Assembly (NCBI GenBank): GCA_039029915.1
Contig: JBCCFD010000011.1
Location: 1 to 41,033, forward strand
Length of the DNA: 41,033 nt
From: QQUD01 sp039029915
GTDB lineage: Bacteria > Chloroflexota > Anaerolineae > Promineifilales > Promineifilaceae
Direction: 5' to 3'
How positions within the stretch are numbered: the stretch's first letter is position 1; each line of letters starts with the position of its first letter. Below the pieces are notes generated by a model that was given only the letters and a program-made list of their open reading frames with translations, searched no databases and had not been told where the DNA came from. A program made the position numbers and the translations under genes. This document shows positions 32,607 to 40,469 of this stretch, one piece after another.

Positions 32607-32770
32607 TGACATAGTTTCATAAGCTTTCTAGCAAGCCCCCGAAGGCCTAGGTAGGCTGGGCTTGCAGTTAAAGAAATTTGTAAAACAAGGTGTTATCACC
32701 AGCACCTACCTAACATAAGCAGACAACGTGACGCGAGTGATTTTCTAAAATCACTCGCGTTTTTGTTTTA
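32607..32770 (+). ncRNA. Candidate structured RNA in the 3' part of the small-protein transcript
   Basis: The stretch folds into: GCAAGCCC (32631-32638) with GGGCTTGC (32658-32665) enclosing GCCTA/TAGGC; GGTG-TTAT-CACC (32689-32700); and the terminator at 32731-32770. TAGGTAGG (32648-32655) is also the exact complement of CCTACCTA (32705-32712), which would exclude the first stem's inner part, so two alternative folds exist. Function is unknown; a 3'UTR-derived small RNA or a switch element fits. Confidence 0.4.
32731..32769 (+). terminator. Strong intrinsic terminator
   Basis: ACGCGAGTGATTTT (32731-32744) pairs perfectly with AAAATCACTCGCGT (32747-32760), followed by TTTTGTTTT. It ends the transcript of the 67-residue protein gene and shields the ATP-grasp gene, whose -10-like TATAAT lies near 32809. 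Confidence 0.92.
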
Positions 32771-32875
32771 GCGCTTTGTCTCACCATGCCAGCAGGTCCG
32801 TTTTTCTCGTATAATCACGCCTGCTCGAATATTATGGTTTGGGCTCATGGTTGATTGATTGAAAAGGAGACTAAA

Positions 32876-34096
32876 GTGCACGTCTTATATATTGCCCCTC
32901 ATTTTCCCTCCGCACAGGTTCGTTTTTTAATAGCGTTAAAACAGGTTGGTGCTAAGGTCACCGGTCTTGGTGAGCCGCCAGCGCATGAATTGCCATCTGA
33001 AGTGGCCTCAATGCTAGATGGCTGGGAGCAAGTCTCCAACGTCACCGATCCCAACGCCCTATACGATGCCGTTCGGCGAGTGCAAGCACGCGAGTGGGTT
33101 GATCGGCTGGAAGCCACTATTGAGGCCCACATGCTGCCAGCGGCCCAAGTCCGTGAAGCCTGTACTATTCCAGGATTAAGCTATCAGCAGACGCTGCTGT
33201 GCAGAGATAAGACGGTGATGAAGGAATTTATGCGCGAACATCATATTCCTTGTGCTGCCTCCATTGCTGCCGATAATGCGGAGTCTGTTATCAACTTTGG
33301 GCGTTATCACGGCTACCCAATCATTCTCAAGCCGCGCGATGGGGCAGGTGCCAATCAAACTTGGAAGGTAGATAGTGAAGAAGCCCTGATGGCTGTGCTG
33401 CCAGAAACGGGCATTTTGCACGGACACTCTTTTGCTATCGAAGAGTTTGTGGAAGGGCACGAAGGGTTTTACGATACGCTAACCGTTAATGGCCAAATCA
33501 AGCATGATTTTATTAGCCACTACTATCCCAACGTGCTGGAAGCGATGCGGCACCGCTGGATTTCACCCATGATTGTTTGCACTAATCGCCACAGCGAGCC
33601 GGGCTATGAGGAAGTGAAAGCGATGGGGTCAAAAGTGATCCAAGAGCTAGGGCTACATACATCACCCACGCACATGGAATGGTTTTTTGGGGAGAAAGGA
33701 TTGAAATTTTCCGAAATCGGTGCCCGTCCGCCGGGTGTGAGTCATTGGGATATTTATAGTGCCGCCAATGATATTGATTTATACAAAGAGTGGGCAGATA
33801 GCATTGTGCACCAAAATAGTTGGGGGCAACTTTCTCGCCAATATTCAGCCGCTCAAATGGCACTGCGTCCAACTCAAGATGGCATTATTCAGCGGTATGA
33901 AGGGATGGAAGAAATGCAGGCTAAATATGGGGAGTGGGTGTTTGATTCATACTTCCCACCCATAGGCTCGGGCACCCAGCCAATTGAGGAAGGGTACAAG
34001 GCCAATGCGTGGATTCATATCAAACACCCAGATTATGATATTTTGCGAGAAATGTGCCGCGAAATATCAATGACGATTAAGGTGATTGCCGCATAG
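32876..34096 (+). CDS. ATP-grasp family ligase
   Basis: The 406-residue protein has a Rossmann-like N-terminal domain (V-L-Y-I-A-P-H-F-P-S), the middle linker ending L-L-C-R-D-K-T-V-M-K-E-F-M and the ATP-grasp domain with P-I-I-L-K-P-R-D-G-A-G-A-N-Q-T (near 155), E-E-F-V-E-G-H-E (near 190) and the metal-binding E-I-G-A-R-P-P-G (near 280). GTG 32876 with AAGGAG six bases upstream is the best start; a TTG at 32855 is in frame but has no ribosome site. The family joins a carboxylate, activated as acyl-phosphate, to an amine or similar; the substrate pair is unknown. It overlaps the convergent helicase gene by 20 bases. Confidence 0.88.
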   Translation: MHVLYIAPHFPSAQVRFLIALKQVGAKVTGLGEPPAHELPSEVASMLDGWEQVSNVTDPNALYDAVRRVQAREWVDRLEATIEAHMLPAAQVREACTIPGLSYQQTLLCRDKTVMKEFMREHHIPCAASIAADNAESVINFGRYHGYPIILKPRDGAGANQTWKVDSEEALMAVLPETGILHGHSFAIEEFVEGHEGFYDTLTVNGQIKHDFISHYYPNVLEAMRHRWISPMIVCTNRHSEPGYEEVKAMGSKVIQELGLHTSPTHMEWFFGEKGLKFSEIGARPPGVSHWDIYSAANDIDLYKEWADSIVHQNSWGQLSRQYSAAQMALRPTQDGIIQRYEGMEEMQAKYGEWVFDSYFPPIGSGTQPIEEGYKANAWIHIKHPDYDILREMCREISMTIKVIAA

Positions 34097-35336
34097 GTTT
34101 CTTTTTGTTGCGGCCTCGTTGATTATTTCGCTTTGCTCGAGGGTTTGTCTTTTTCTGGGTGCGATTGCGGGCTGTAAACGGCCGTTTACCACTACCATTA
34201 TTTTGCTCAACCGGCACTTCATAATCAAAACCAGCAACCGTTTTGCGAGCAATTTTCTTTTTGAGCACTCGTTCTATCGAGCGCACCATCGATTCATCAT
34301 CATCTGTGATAAACGTGAACGCTTCACCCGTTTCGGCGGCCCGTCCGGTTCGCCCGATGCGGTGTGTATATGCATCAACAGTATCTGGAATATCAAAGTT
34401 GATCACGTGCGTAATTTCTGCCACATCAATCCCGCGGGCCGCAATGTCAGTGGCCACTAAAATATCAAATTTTCCCTCTCGGAAGCCGGTGATTGATTTT
34501 TGCCGTTGATTTTGAGACATATTGCCCTGCAGGGCGGCTGCTCGATAGCCGCGCTTGCTCAATTTTTGGGCTAATCCTTTGGCTCGATATTTGGTGCGAG
34601 TAAAGATCAGCAAGCGACCAAACGCCAAATCCTCTAAAATCGCAAACGTTAAGCGCGTCTTGAGCTTATGATGCACAGGATATAGTGCATGGGAAACTGT
34701 TTTAGCCGGGGCGATGTGGCCAATTTGAACCGTTACGGGGGTTTGAAGCACATCGCTGGCCAGCTTGCGAATATCGTTGGGCATGGTGGCTGAAAAGAAC
34801 AGGGACTGTCGCTCTTGGGGTAGCTTTTGAATGATCCGCCGAATGTCTGGTAAAAAACCCATGTCAAACATGCGGTCTGCCTCATCTAAAACCAGCACCT
34901 CAACATGGGAAAGATCAATCTGCTTCTCGTTGTGCAGATCGAGCAGTCGGCCCGGGCAGGCGACGACGATTTCAGCACCGCGCCGAAGGGCATCGAGCTG
35001 TGGCCCTTTGCCTACGCCGCCGTAGATGGCGACGCTTTTTACTTTGGTTTTTTTGCTGAGCGAAACGGCCGTTTCTCGAATCTGCTCGGCCAGTTCACGC
35101 GTCGGTGCCACAATCAAGGCGCGTACGCGCTTTAGAGGGCCGCGGGTTAATCTTTGGATGATGGGGAGCATGAAAGCGGCCGTTTTTCCTGTCCCTGTTT
35201 GGGCAAGTCCCATCACGTCTTTTCCTGCCAAGATGGGGGGGATGGCCTGCTGTTGGATTGGGGTCGGGGTTTCAAACCCAGCCATTTTGATACCAGCCAT
35301 AACGCGCTGGTCTAATTTAAAATGTTCAAATGTCAC
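34077..35336 (-). CDS. DEAD-box RNA helicase, RhlE-like
   Basis: The 419-residue protein carries the full set: F-E-x-P-T-P-I-Q (Q motif), A-Q-T-G-T-G-K-T (I), P-T-R-E-L-A-E-Q (Ia), A-C-P-G-R (Ib variant of T-P-G-R), V-L-D-E-A-D (II), F-S-A-T (III), I-F-T-R-T-K (IV) and H-R-I-G-R-T-G-R-A (VI), with a basic Arg/Lys-rich tail typical of RhlE. It unwinds RNA duplexes in ribosome assembly or mRNA decay, often at low temperature. GTG 35336 with GAGAGG upstream is the start; the longer frame to 35480 has no support. A 5' leader with a GGCAGA/TCTGCC hairpin (35353-35376) lies ahead on the minus strand. Confidence 0.93.
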   Translation of the reverse strand: MTFEHFKLDQRVMAGIKMAGFETPTPIQQQAIPPILAGKDVMGLAQTGTGKTAAFMLPIIQRLTRGPLKRVRALIVAPTRELAEQIRETAVSLSKKTKVKSVAIYGGVGKGPQLDALRRGAEIVVACPGRLLDLHNEKQIDLSHVEVLVLDEADRMFDMGFLPDIRRIIQKLPQERQSLFFSATMPNDIRKLASDVLQTPVTVQIGHIAPAKTVSHALYPVHHKLKTRLTFAILEDLAFGRLLIFTRTKYRAKGLAQKLSKRGYRAAALQGNMSQNQRQKSITGFREGKFDILVATDIAARGIDVAEITHVINFDIPDTVDAYTHRIGRTGRAAETGEAFTFITDDDESMVRSIERVLKKKIARKTVAGFDYEVPVEQNNGSGKRPFTARNRTQKKTNPRAKRNNQRGRNKKKPMRQSP

Positions 35337-35652
35337 GAAGAATACCTCTCGGGGCAGAAGACCGCAGCCGTCTGCCAGCGAATTGCTATGGGAGCCAAGT
35401 TGCACTCTTCGCTCAAAAAATAGCGTTACAAAATTTTTACCGCATTGTCCTGTTTCATGGCGTTGCTGGGCAGGGTGCATTTGCGCGGGGATTATTAATA
35501 AGTCAATCAGGATAGCAACTGTGGAAAATTGACTCCAAGCTGACAGTATAATCTGTTTTAGACATTTATGACAATAAGAGTTGTGTAAGATAGCCGCAAT
35601 TTGTGTAAGATAGCTTCTTTAGATAAGAAGTTCTGCCGAGTAAAATGATGCC
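35337..35652. other. Divergent intergenic region of helicase and DUF3179 genes
   Basis: No gene is seen in these 316 bases. They hold the helicase 5' leader with a hairpin (35353-35376), a TATAAT at 35547-35552 that has no well-placed -35 box (TTGACT is only 12 bases before it), and two exact 14-base direct repeats TTGTGTAAGATAGC at 35581-35594 and 35601-35614. A promoter for the lipoprotein gene should lie here. Confidence 0.5.
35581..35614 (+). repeat. Direct repeat TTGTGTAAGATAGC, two copies spaced 20 bp
   Basis: The identical 14-mers start at 35581 and 35601, two helical turns apart, 40-70 bases before the DUF3179 lipoprotein start. Tandem sites on one face of the helix are a usual arrangement for a regulator dimer of the response-regulator type. 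Confidence 0.6.
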
Positions 35653-36861
35653 ATGACAACTAGAATTGCCTCTCTCCTATTCCTTTTATTATTACTGGCC
35701 TGTGGTCCGGCGGCCCCAGCCGATCAAGAAGAACCAGTCGATACTGCAGCTTTGGTAGACATTCCCAACGCCCCAGAGATTCCGGTGGTTGAGCCGATTG
35801 AGGTCAGTATTCGCTCAATTCCCGATGTGGATACATCGATAGCCAGCGTTCCGCTAAGCGAAGTGTATTTTGATACCTTTCGGTCGGTTGATCGGGCTGT
35901 CCCTTTGACGAGAGCTGATGACGAGCTGATTTTGCGCCTGCGGGACGCGATACCGCCACTTTATAATCCCGTGTTTGAGTCGGCTAGCGACGGAGATAAG
36001 TGGCTAAGCAATCAGGATATGGTCATTGGCTATGCAGATGGGGGGGAAGCGTACGCGTATCCGGTCAAAATTATGAATTATCATGAGATCGTGCGGCATG
36101 ATGTAAACGGCCGTCCCGTTCTTTCCACCTACTGTCCACTTTGTCAAAGCGGCGTGGTGTACGACCCAATTGTTAACGGTGAACTGCTCATCTTTGGCAA
36201 TACAAGCGCTCTTTACGAATCAGATATGGTGATGTTGGATCATCAAACTGGCTCGTACTGGGTGCAGGTGAGCGGTGAGGCGATTGTGGGTGAGCTAACT
36301 GGCGCCAGAATGACGCCGCTTCCCTCACAAACCACTACTTGGGAACTTTGGCTAGAGCAACATCCTAACACCTTTGTTTTGTCTAGAGATACCGGCCACA
36401 ATCGTAATTATGATCGCGATCCTTTTACAAGCAGCTATGCCGAAAATCTGAATCAAACGGGTAATTTTGCTTTTCCGGTATCTGAAGCCGGACGAGACGG
36501 CCGTTTAGAGCCTGGTCATACGGTATTGGGAATTGAAATCGGGGAAACGGTCCGTGTTTATCCACTGGATGCCATTCAAGATGGGGTGGTTAATGATGAA
36601 GTTGACGAGACGGCCGTTATCGTTTTTGTGCGGCACAATCGCGGTTCGGTGTTTAATGCAGCAGTGGATGGCAGAACGCTGACCTTTACTATGGAAGGGA
36701 CCGAATTTAGAGACGAACAAACAGACAGCGTTTGGGGATTAGATGGAACGGCCGTGTCTGGTGAACTGGCTGGCACACAGCTTGAACCATTACCTTCCCG
36801 TTCAGCCCTTTGGTTTTCCATGATTGCCTCATATCCTGAGCTTGAGTTGGTGAATCCGTAG
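35653..36861 (+). CDS. DUF3179 lipoprotein
   Basis: The 402-residue protein begins with a lipoprotein signal: I-A-S-L-L-F-L-L-L-L-L-A-C (lipobox L-L-A-C, Cys near residue 17), so it should be anchored outside the cytoplasmic membrane. The rest is DUF3179: A-Y-P-V-K-I-M-N-Y-H-E-I-V, V-L-S-T-Y-C-P-L-C-Q-S-G (conserved C-P-L-C, near 160), N-T-S-A-L-Y-E-S-D-M and D-x-x-T-G-S-Y-W-V-Q. A second copy-like stretch with V-F-V-R-H-N-R-G-S and E-F-R-D-E-Q-T-D-S-V-W follows in the C-terminal half. The function of DUF3179 is not established; the C-P-L-C pair hints at metal or redox chemistry. It carries four ACGGCCGT copies. Confidence 0.9.
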   Translation: MTTRIASLLFLLLLLACGPAAPADQEEPVDTAALVDIPNAPEIPVVEPIEVSIRSIPDVDTSIASVPLSEVYFDTFRSVDRAVPLTRADDELILRLRDAIPPLYNPVFESASDGDKWLSNQDMVIGYADGGEAYAYPVKIMNYHEIVRHDVNGRPVLSTYCPLCQSGVVYDPIVNGELLIFGNTSALYESDMVMLDHQTGSYWVQVSGEAIVGELTGARMTPLPSQTTTWELWLEQHPNTFVLSRDTGHNRNYDRDPFTSSYAENLNQTGNFAFPVSEAGRDGRLEPGHTVLGIEIGETVRVYPLDAIQDGVVNDEVDETAVIVFVRHNRGSVFNAAVDGRTLTFTMEGTEFRDEQTDSVWGLDGTAVSGELAGTQLEPLPSRSALWFSMIASYPELELVNP

Positions 36862-36927
36862 GTTGAAAGATTTTATAGTGGCTATCTGCTTTTATAAGTT
36901 TCAAAATCCCGATTAGACGATTGCCGC

Positions 36928-36951
36928 AGGGGCATAGCGCGCTGTGCCCCT
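36928..36951. terminator. Palindromic bidirectional terminator between convergent genes
   Basis: AGGGGCATAGCG is inverted as CGCTGTGCCCCT (24 bp, one T-G wobble), GC-rich and centred between the convergent stops of the lipoprotein and glycosyltransferase genes. No T-run of more than a few bases flanks it, so it may work as an mRNA-stabilising or Rho-dependent end. Confidence 0.55.
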
Positions 36952-36988
36952 CTACCTGAGTAAATGATTGTTAAACCTGCTCATTAAA

Positions 36989-39940
36989 TTAAGGAATCAC
37001 AATCGTGGTCAGCTCGAGCTGATTATCTGGCTGGGGAGAGTCAGCCAGCGATACGGGGAGCCGGTCAAACGTTTCTGGCAGCGAAAAGCCTAAACGGAGC
37101 TGATAGGTGCCGCTTTCTAACTCGGAAGGTAGCGGCATCGTGTAAGCGTCTACTAAAACCTCGTTGGGACGCCATGTGCCGGTCGGTCTTAGCCCGCCAA
37201 CTGGCACCTGATCAACCTGCTGTACAATTTCTCCCGCTTCGTTAACCAAGTGAATAAAAATTAAATAGTTGTTGTTTGGTTGGCTGTTGGTTTGCCAATA
37301 AAACGTGAGGCCAAGTTGGCCAGCGGTTTGCTCCAAATCGTAACCAGCTAGGGTAATAAAATTGCTAAACTGGGCAGAAACGGCCGTTTCAAACGCCGGC
37401 ATCTCTGTATTTAATGGAAAAGGCTCAACCGTAAAGTGAGCCACGGTTTGGGGTTGGCTATTCCGCTGGAAGGGATTCCAGCTTTGGCGATTGAGAAATT
37501 GCTCCCCTTCACGAAGCTGGATTTGCACAGTGTAGTCACCCGGAACAGCTTCTGGATAGATGTACAGACTGTTGTTTTCACGAACGGCCGTATTTGACGG
37601 CAAGCTTTCTAACCAATCTGGCCCCACTTTATTGAGGTCATGCCGTAAAACGGCTCCGCTTTCATCAATCACTTTAATTTCGTATATCAACTCATTTGTG
37701 CCGTTATTCTCGCTCGGTAATAACCAAAACAGGGTCAACGGTAAATTATTACCTGGTCTAACGGACAGATCTGCCAATTCAAACTGGCTAAGTTGAATCT
37801 CATTCTCAAACTCAATTAGTGGCTGATCCCATTGCGCCAAAACAGGGTTTGTTAAATCAAATGCCGCAGTCACTTGTTGATTAGAAACAGACACCCCATT
37901 TTCATCAACGCCTAGAAGCACAATTTCATATTTGGCCGGAGGTAAGCCATCGGGGAGAGCAAGCTGGTAAGAACTGCGGAAAAGCTGACTGCTTGTTGTG
38001 TCAATATCGCTCGGTTCAGCTAAAAATGGGCGATTGTGAACAACCCACTCTCTTTGGTCTGGGCCAACAATACCAAATCGAAGCGTTTTAAGTGCTAATT
38101 CATTGGGATCAAACGGGCCTTGCCAGTAAAGATCAATCAGCATGAGATTGCTATCTGCTGTTGGTGGGAACAGTTGAATGCCCGCTACGGTGAGGTTGTC
38201 TGCCCAAGATTGATTGAGGGAAACGGCCGTATCAGGCAGGCTGTCCTGATGTGGTGACTCGGCTCGATACAAAACGACATTTAAGGCTGTCGTTCGGGCA
38301 TGAAAGTGGAAGGTTTCAATAGCGCTTAAATTGTCATCCAGCCACCCTTTGGCTACTCGATGGAAGTCTCGGTTATCGGTGGGTGGATCGGTGATAAACC
38401 AAATATGATCGACTTGGGCAGAAACGGCCGTTAGCTCTTCCACCGACACAAACCCTGCCCACTTTGGATAAGAGGGGGAGGCGGAAACGGCCGTATCGCT
38501 GCGGGTTCGATAATGCTCATGGAGCGGGAGCAAGATCGCATTGTTATACACAATCGCGTCATTTGCTCCCGCTGAACGCTCAATAAACTGAATCATCCCC
38601 CGCAAATCATCCTTAGCAAAGGCCGGATCACGATAGTAATTGTAAAGCGAGTGCAGGGGACCAAAAAGCGCAGTAAAAGTAATACCAGCAACCAACATCC
38701 AATACCCAATACCCAGTAACCAGTGATTGAGCGTTAAGTGTTGGCGATTCTGAAACCGATCCCCAATCCCCAGTCTCCAATCCCCAATCCCCCATTCCCA
38801 AACCCCCAAAAGCCCCATCCCGATCAAAATCACAAACGCGGGACTCCCAACCATAATGTGACGAGCCCCTTGGTACATAGGTTTGATAAGCTGTCCGGCC
38901 ATTAAGCCAAAGACCACGGCAAAAAGATAGGTGAGTAGGAAGATGCGAGTGGAGTGATTTTTAGCGGCGAGTACACCGAAGAGGGTTAGCAAAGCGGCTA
39001 AGGCCGTAAACAGCCCTAGTGTAAATTGTCCATAGCTAAATGTCAGCCCGAGTGAAAAAAACCGGAACACATCTTGGAGCATGATGGCCGGTGGGACGAA
39101 GAAGAAGTTTGCTTCGGCCCCGCTAAAAAGTCGCGGTAAGGTGTCTCCTACGTTTGGCAAACCAATAGCGAGTACCAAAATTGCAGGCAATAAAATGTCT
39201 CTTAAATGGCCTCGTTTCCAAAATAGCCACGCCCAAATTAGTCCCTGAGCGGCGATGAGAAACACGGCCGTATAATTTGTATAAAGGCTCAGCCCAGCCA
39301 GCAGTCCATATCCAACTAAGTAGCGATAAAACAGTGGGAATTTACGCTGACGAATGAGCTCAAAAATAGAGGGACCGCTTGCATCCGTTATTGAAATGGC
39401 TCGCCAGAGCAAATAGCTGGCAGCCGCTACCAAGAGCGAGTAAATGGCATACATGCGGGCCTCATTGGCATACCAGATGTGTAGCGGGTTGATTGCCATG
39501 AAAAAAGCAATGACGAGGCCAAGCTTAGGTGAGGCAAGCTTTTTTCCAAATCGATAAAGTAGGGCAATTAACAGGGTGCTAAATAAAACAGACGGATAGC
39601 GAAACGCAAAATCTGTTTCACCAAAAAGTTGCCTTGTAAAGTGAATGGTGAGGTAGAAGAAGGCGGGGTGGGTGTCTTTGGTAACATGTCCCTGAATGAG
39701 AATCACATTCCGCAGAATATCAATGACTGAATACCCAGAGCGAAGCGGCGTCAATCCCTCATCTGACCAAAAGCTAAACGCATCAATATGCCATATGCGA
39801 AGCCAAAAACCGAGCAGTAAAATGATCGTGATGGAGATGAGAGTGGGAACTGGAAACGGCCGTTTTTTTCTCTCTTGCCCTCTTTTCATACAGCGCGTCA
39901 TTGTACCCGTTCCGCCAAAAAATGAGCAACAGGCTAGCAT
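36989..39940 (-). CDS. GT39/ArnT-like membrane glycosyltransferase with large outer C-terminal domain
   Basis: The 983-residue protein has a GT-C fold N-terminus of about eleven to twelve membrane helices (residues 30-460): first-loop D-E motif in F-W-S-D-E-G, H-P-A-F-F-Y-L-T-I-H (near 90) and P-L-H-I-W-Y-A-N-E-A-R-M-Y (near 155), which match PMT_2/GT39. The last 500 residues are soluble, outside the membrane, with beta-sandwich-like repeats (L-R-F-G-I-V-G-P-D-Q, L-Y-W-Q-G-P and F-Y-W-Q-T-N-S-Q). It transfers a sugar from a polyprenyl phosphate to an outer acceptor. Start choice among Met at 39940, 39901 and 39889 is open. A heptamer repeat (38697-38812, minus strand) codes a loop G-I-G-D-W-R-L-G-I-G-D. 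It has seven or more ACGGCCGT copies, mostly read as T-A-V. Confidence 0.85.
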   Translation of the reverse strand: MLACCSFFGGTGTMTRCMKRGQERKKRPFPVPTLISITIILLLGFWLRIWHIDAFSFWSDEGLTPLRSGYSVIDILRNVILIQGHVTKDTHPAFFYLTIHFTRQLFGETDFAFRYPSVLFSTLLIALLYRFGKKLASPKLGLVIAFFMAINPLHIWYANEARMYAIYSLLVAAASYLLWRAISITDASGPSIFELIRQRKFPLFYRYLVGYGLLAGLSLYTNYTAVFLIAAQGLIWAWLFWKRGHLRDILLPAILVLAIGLPNVGDTLPRLFSGAEANFFFVPPAIMLQDVFRFFSLGLTFSYGQFTLGLFTALAALLTLFGVLAAKNHSTRIFLLTYLFAVVFGLMAGQLIKPMYQGARHIMVGSPAFVILIGMGLLGVWEWGIGDWRLGIGDRFQNRQHLTLNHWLLGIGYWMLVAGITFTALFGPLHSLYNYYRDPAFAKDDLRGMIQFIERSAGANDAIVYNNAILLPLHEHYRTRSDTAVSASPSYPKWAGFVSVEELTAVSAQVDHIWFITDPPTDNRDFHRVAKGWLDDNLSAIETFHFHARTTALNVVLYRAESPHQDSLPDTAVSLNQSWADNLTVAGIQLFPPTADSNLMLIDLYWQGPFDPNELALKTLRFGIVGPDQREWVVHNRPFLAEPSDIDTTSSQLFRSSYQLALPDGLPPAKYEIVLLGVDENGVSVSNQQVTAAFDLTNPVLAQWDQPLIEFENEIQLSQFELADLSVRPGNNLPLTLFWLLPSENNGTNELIYEIKVIDESGAVLRHDLNKVGPDWLESLPSNTAVRENNSLYIYPEAVPGDYTVQIQLREGEQFLNRQSWNPFQRNSQPQTVAHFTVEPFPLNTEMPAFETAVSAQFSNFITLAGYDLEQTAGQLGLTFYWQTNSQPNNNYLIFIHLVNEAGEIVQQVDQVPVGGLRPTGTWRPNEVLVDAYTMPLPSELESGTYQLRLGFSLPETFDRLPVSLADSPQPDNQLELTTIVIP
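38697..38812 (-). repeat. Heptamer repeat tract inside the GT39 gene
   Basis: Runs of ATTGGGG/GGGTATTGGG-like heptamers (38697-38722 and 38761-38812) are separated by about 38 ordinary bases. In frame they give G-I-G-D-W-R-L-G-I-G-D and W-L-L-G-I-G-Y-W between two membrane helices, so the insertion is tolerated. The unit is the same as in the HerA-like gene. Confidence 0.85.
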
Positions 39941-40250
39941 TCTCTTAGTAAATGTTTTTTATCTGAAGAAAAACGGCCGTATTCTGTCCGTAAAATTGAC
40001 GAAAAAAGTCGTTTGTGATAAATTTAACAAACAAAATTGGGGATCATTAAAGGATAGCAATAATATATGCTGTCAACGTTGGACAAAAGCAAACAGGTGA
40101 TGTAACATTCCTCGCGCAAACTCTTAAGTTTGCCATTTGTTGCATGCAATTTGGCCGCGACAACCCCAAAATTATGAAGAGTGGAAGACTTGAGGTTTTT
40201 CATAAAAATTTTAAAAATTTTCAAATACGGATGTCAATTAGGTAAACGAA

Positions 40251-40347
40251 AAAAAGTTTCTTGAAATAGAAATCGGTAAAGTTCTTCGTTTCCTCAGGGA
40301 ACGGAAACGCTTCTACCTAAATAATTTCATTTCTTTTTTCCGTTCAC
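40251..40347 (+). repeat. GAACGGAAA double-hairpin element, copy b
   Basis: GTAAACGAAAAAAAGTTTC, then CTTCGTTTCCTC, GGGAACGGAAACG and TTTTTTCCGTTCACC follow in order. It mirrors, on the opposite strand, the element at 4046-4110; the joint CGTTTCCTCxxGGxACGGAA parallels CGTTTCCTCGAGGTTCCGAA of the 112-bp units. Confidence 0.55.
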
Positions 40348-40352
40348 CAAAG

Positions 40353-40402
40353 TTGGGGATTGGGAATTAGAGATTAAATCGCTAATCCTCAATCCCTAAT
40401 TG
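40353..40402. repeat. Heptamer repeat remnants forming an imperfect inverted repeat
   Basis: TTGGGGATTGGGAATTAG (from about 40354) is opposed by CTAATCCTCAATCCCTAATT (from about 40383). The units are of the same heptamer type as in 17709-17777. This sits about 70 bases before atpA and may fold in the leader RNA or end upstream transcription. Confidence 0.55.
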
Positions 40403-40469
40403 TATTCCAGCATTTGTAACAAACTGTTATTGATGTGCGATTATTTCGCAATTCTAGGAGGTCGGTGAA

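Larger units (their letters stand above)
39941..40469. other. Gene-free gap upstream of atpA with repeats
   Basis: In these 529 bases I see no supported gene. They hold a copy of ACGGCCGT at about 39973 (the only one outside genes), a hairpin GCAAACT-CTTA-AGTTTGC (40116-40133), the double-hairpin element (40251-40347), a heptamer-repeat tract (40353-40402) and the atpA leader. A 66-codon minus-strand frame at 40024-40224 lacks any support. Confidence 0.55.

Noticed and set aside
35337..35480. Extended N-terminus of the DEAD-box helicase
   Set aside because: The added 48 residues match no helicase sequence and GTG 35336 has a good ribosome site directly before the conserved start V-T-F-E-H-F.
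40024..40224. 66-codon minus-strand frame in the gap before atpA
   Set aside because: AT-rich, no ribosome site, no motif and no neighbour; it looks like a chance frame.
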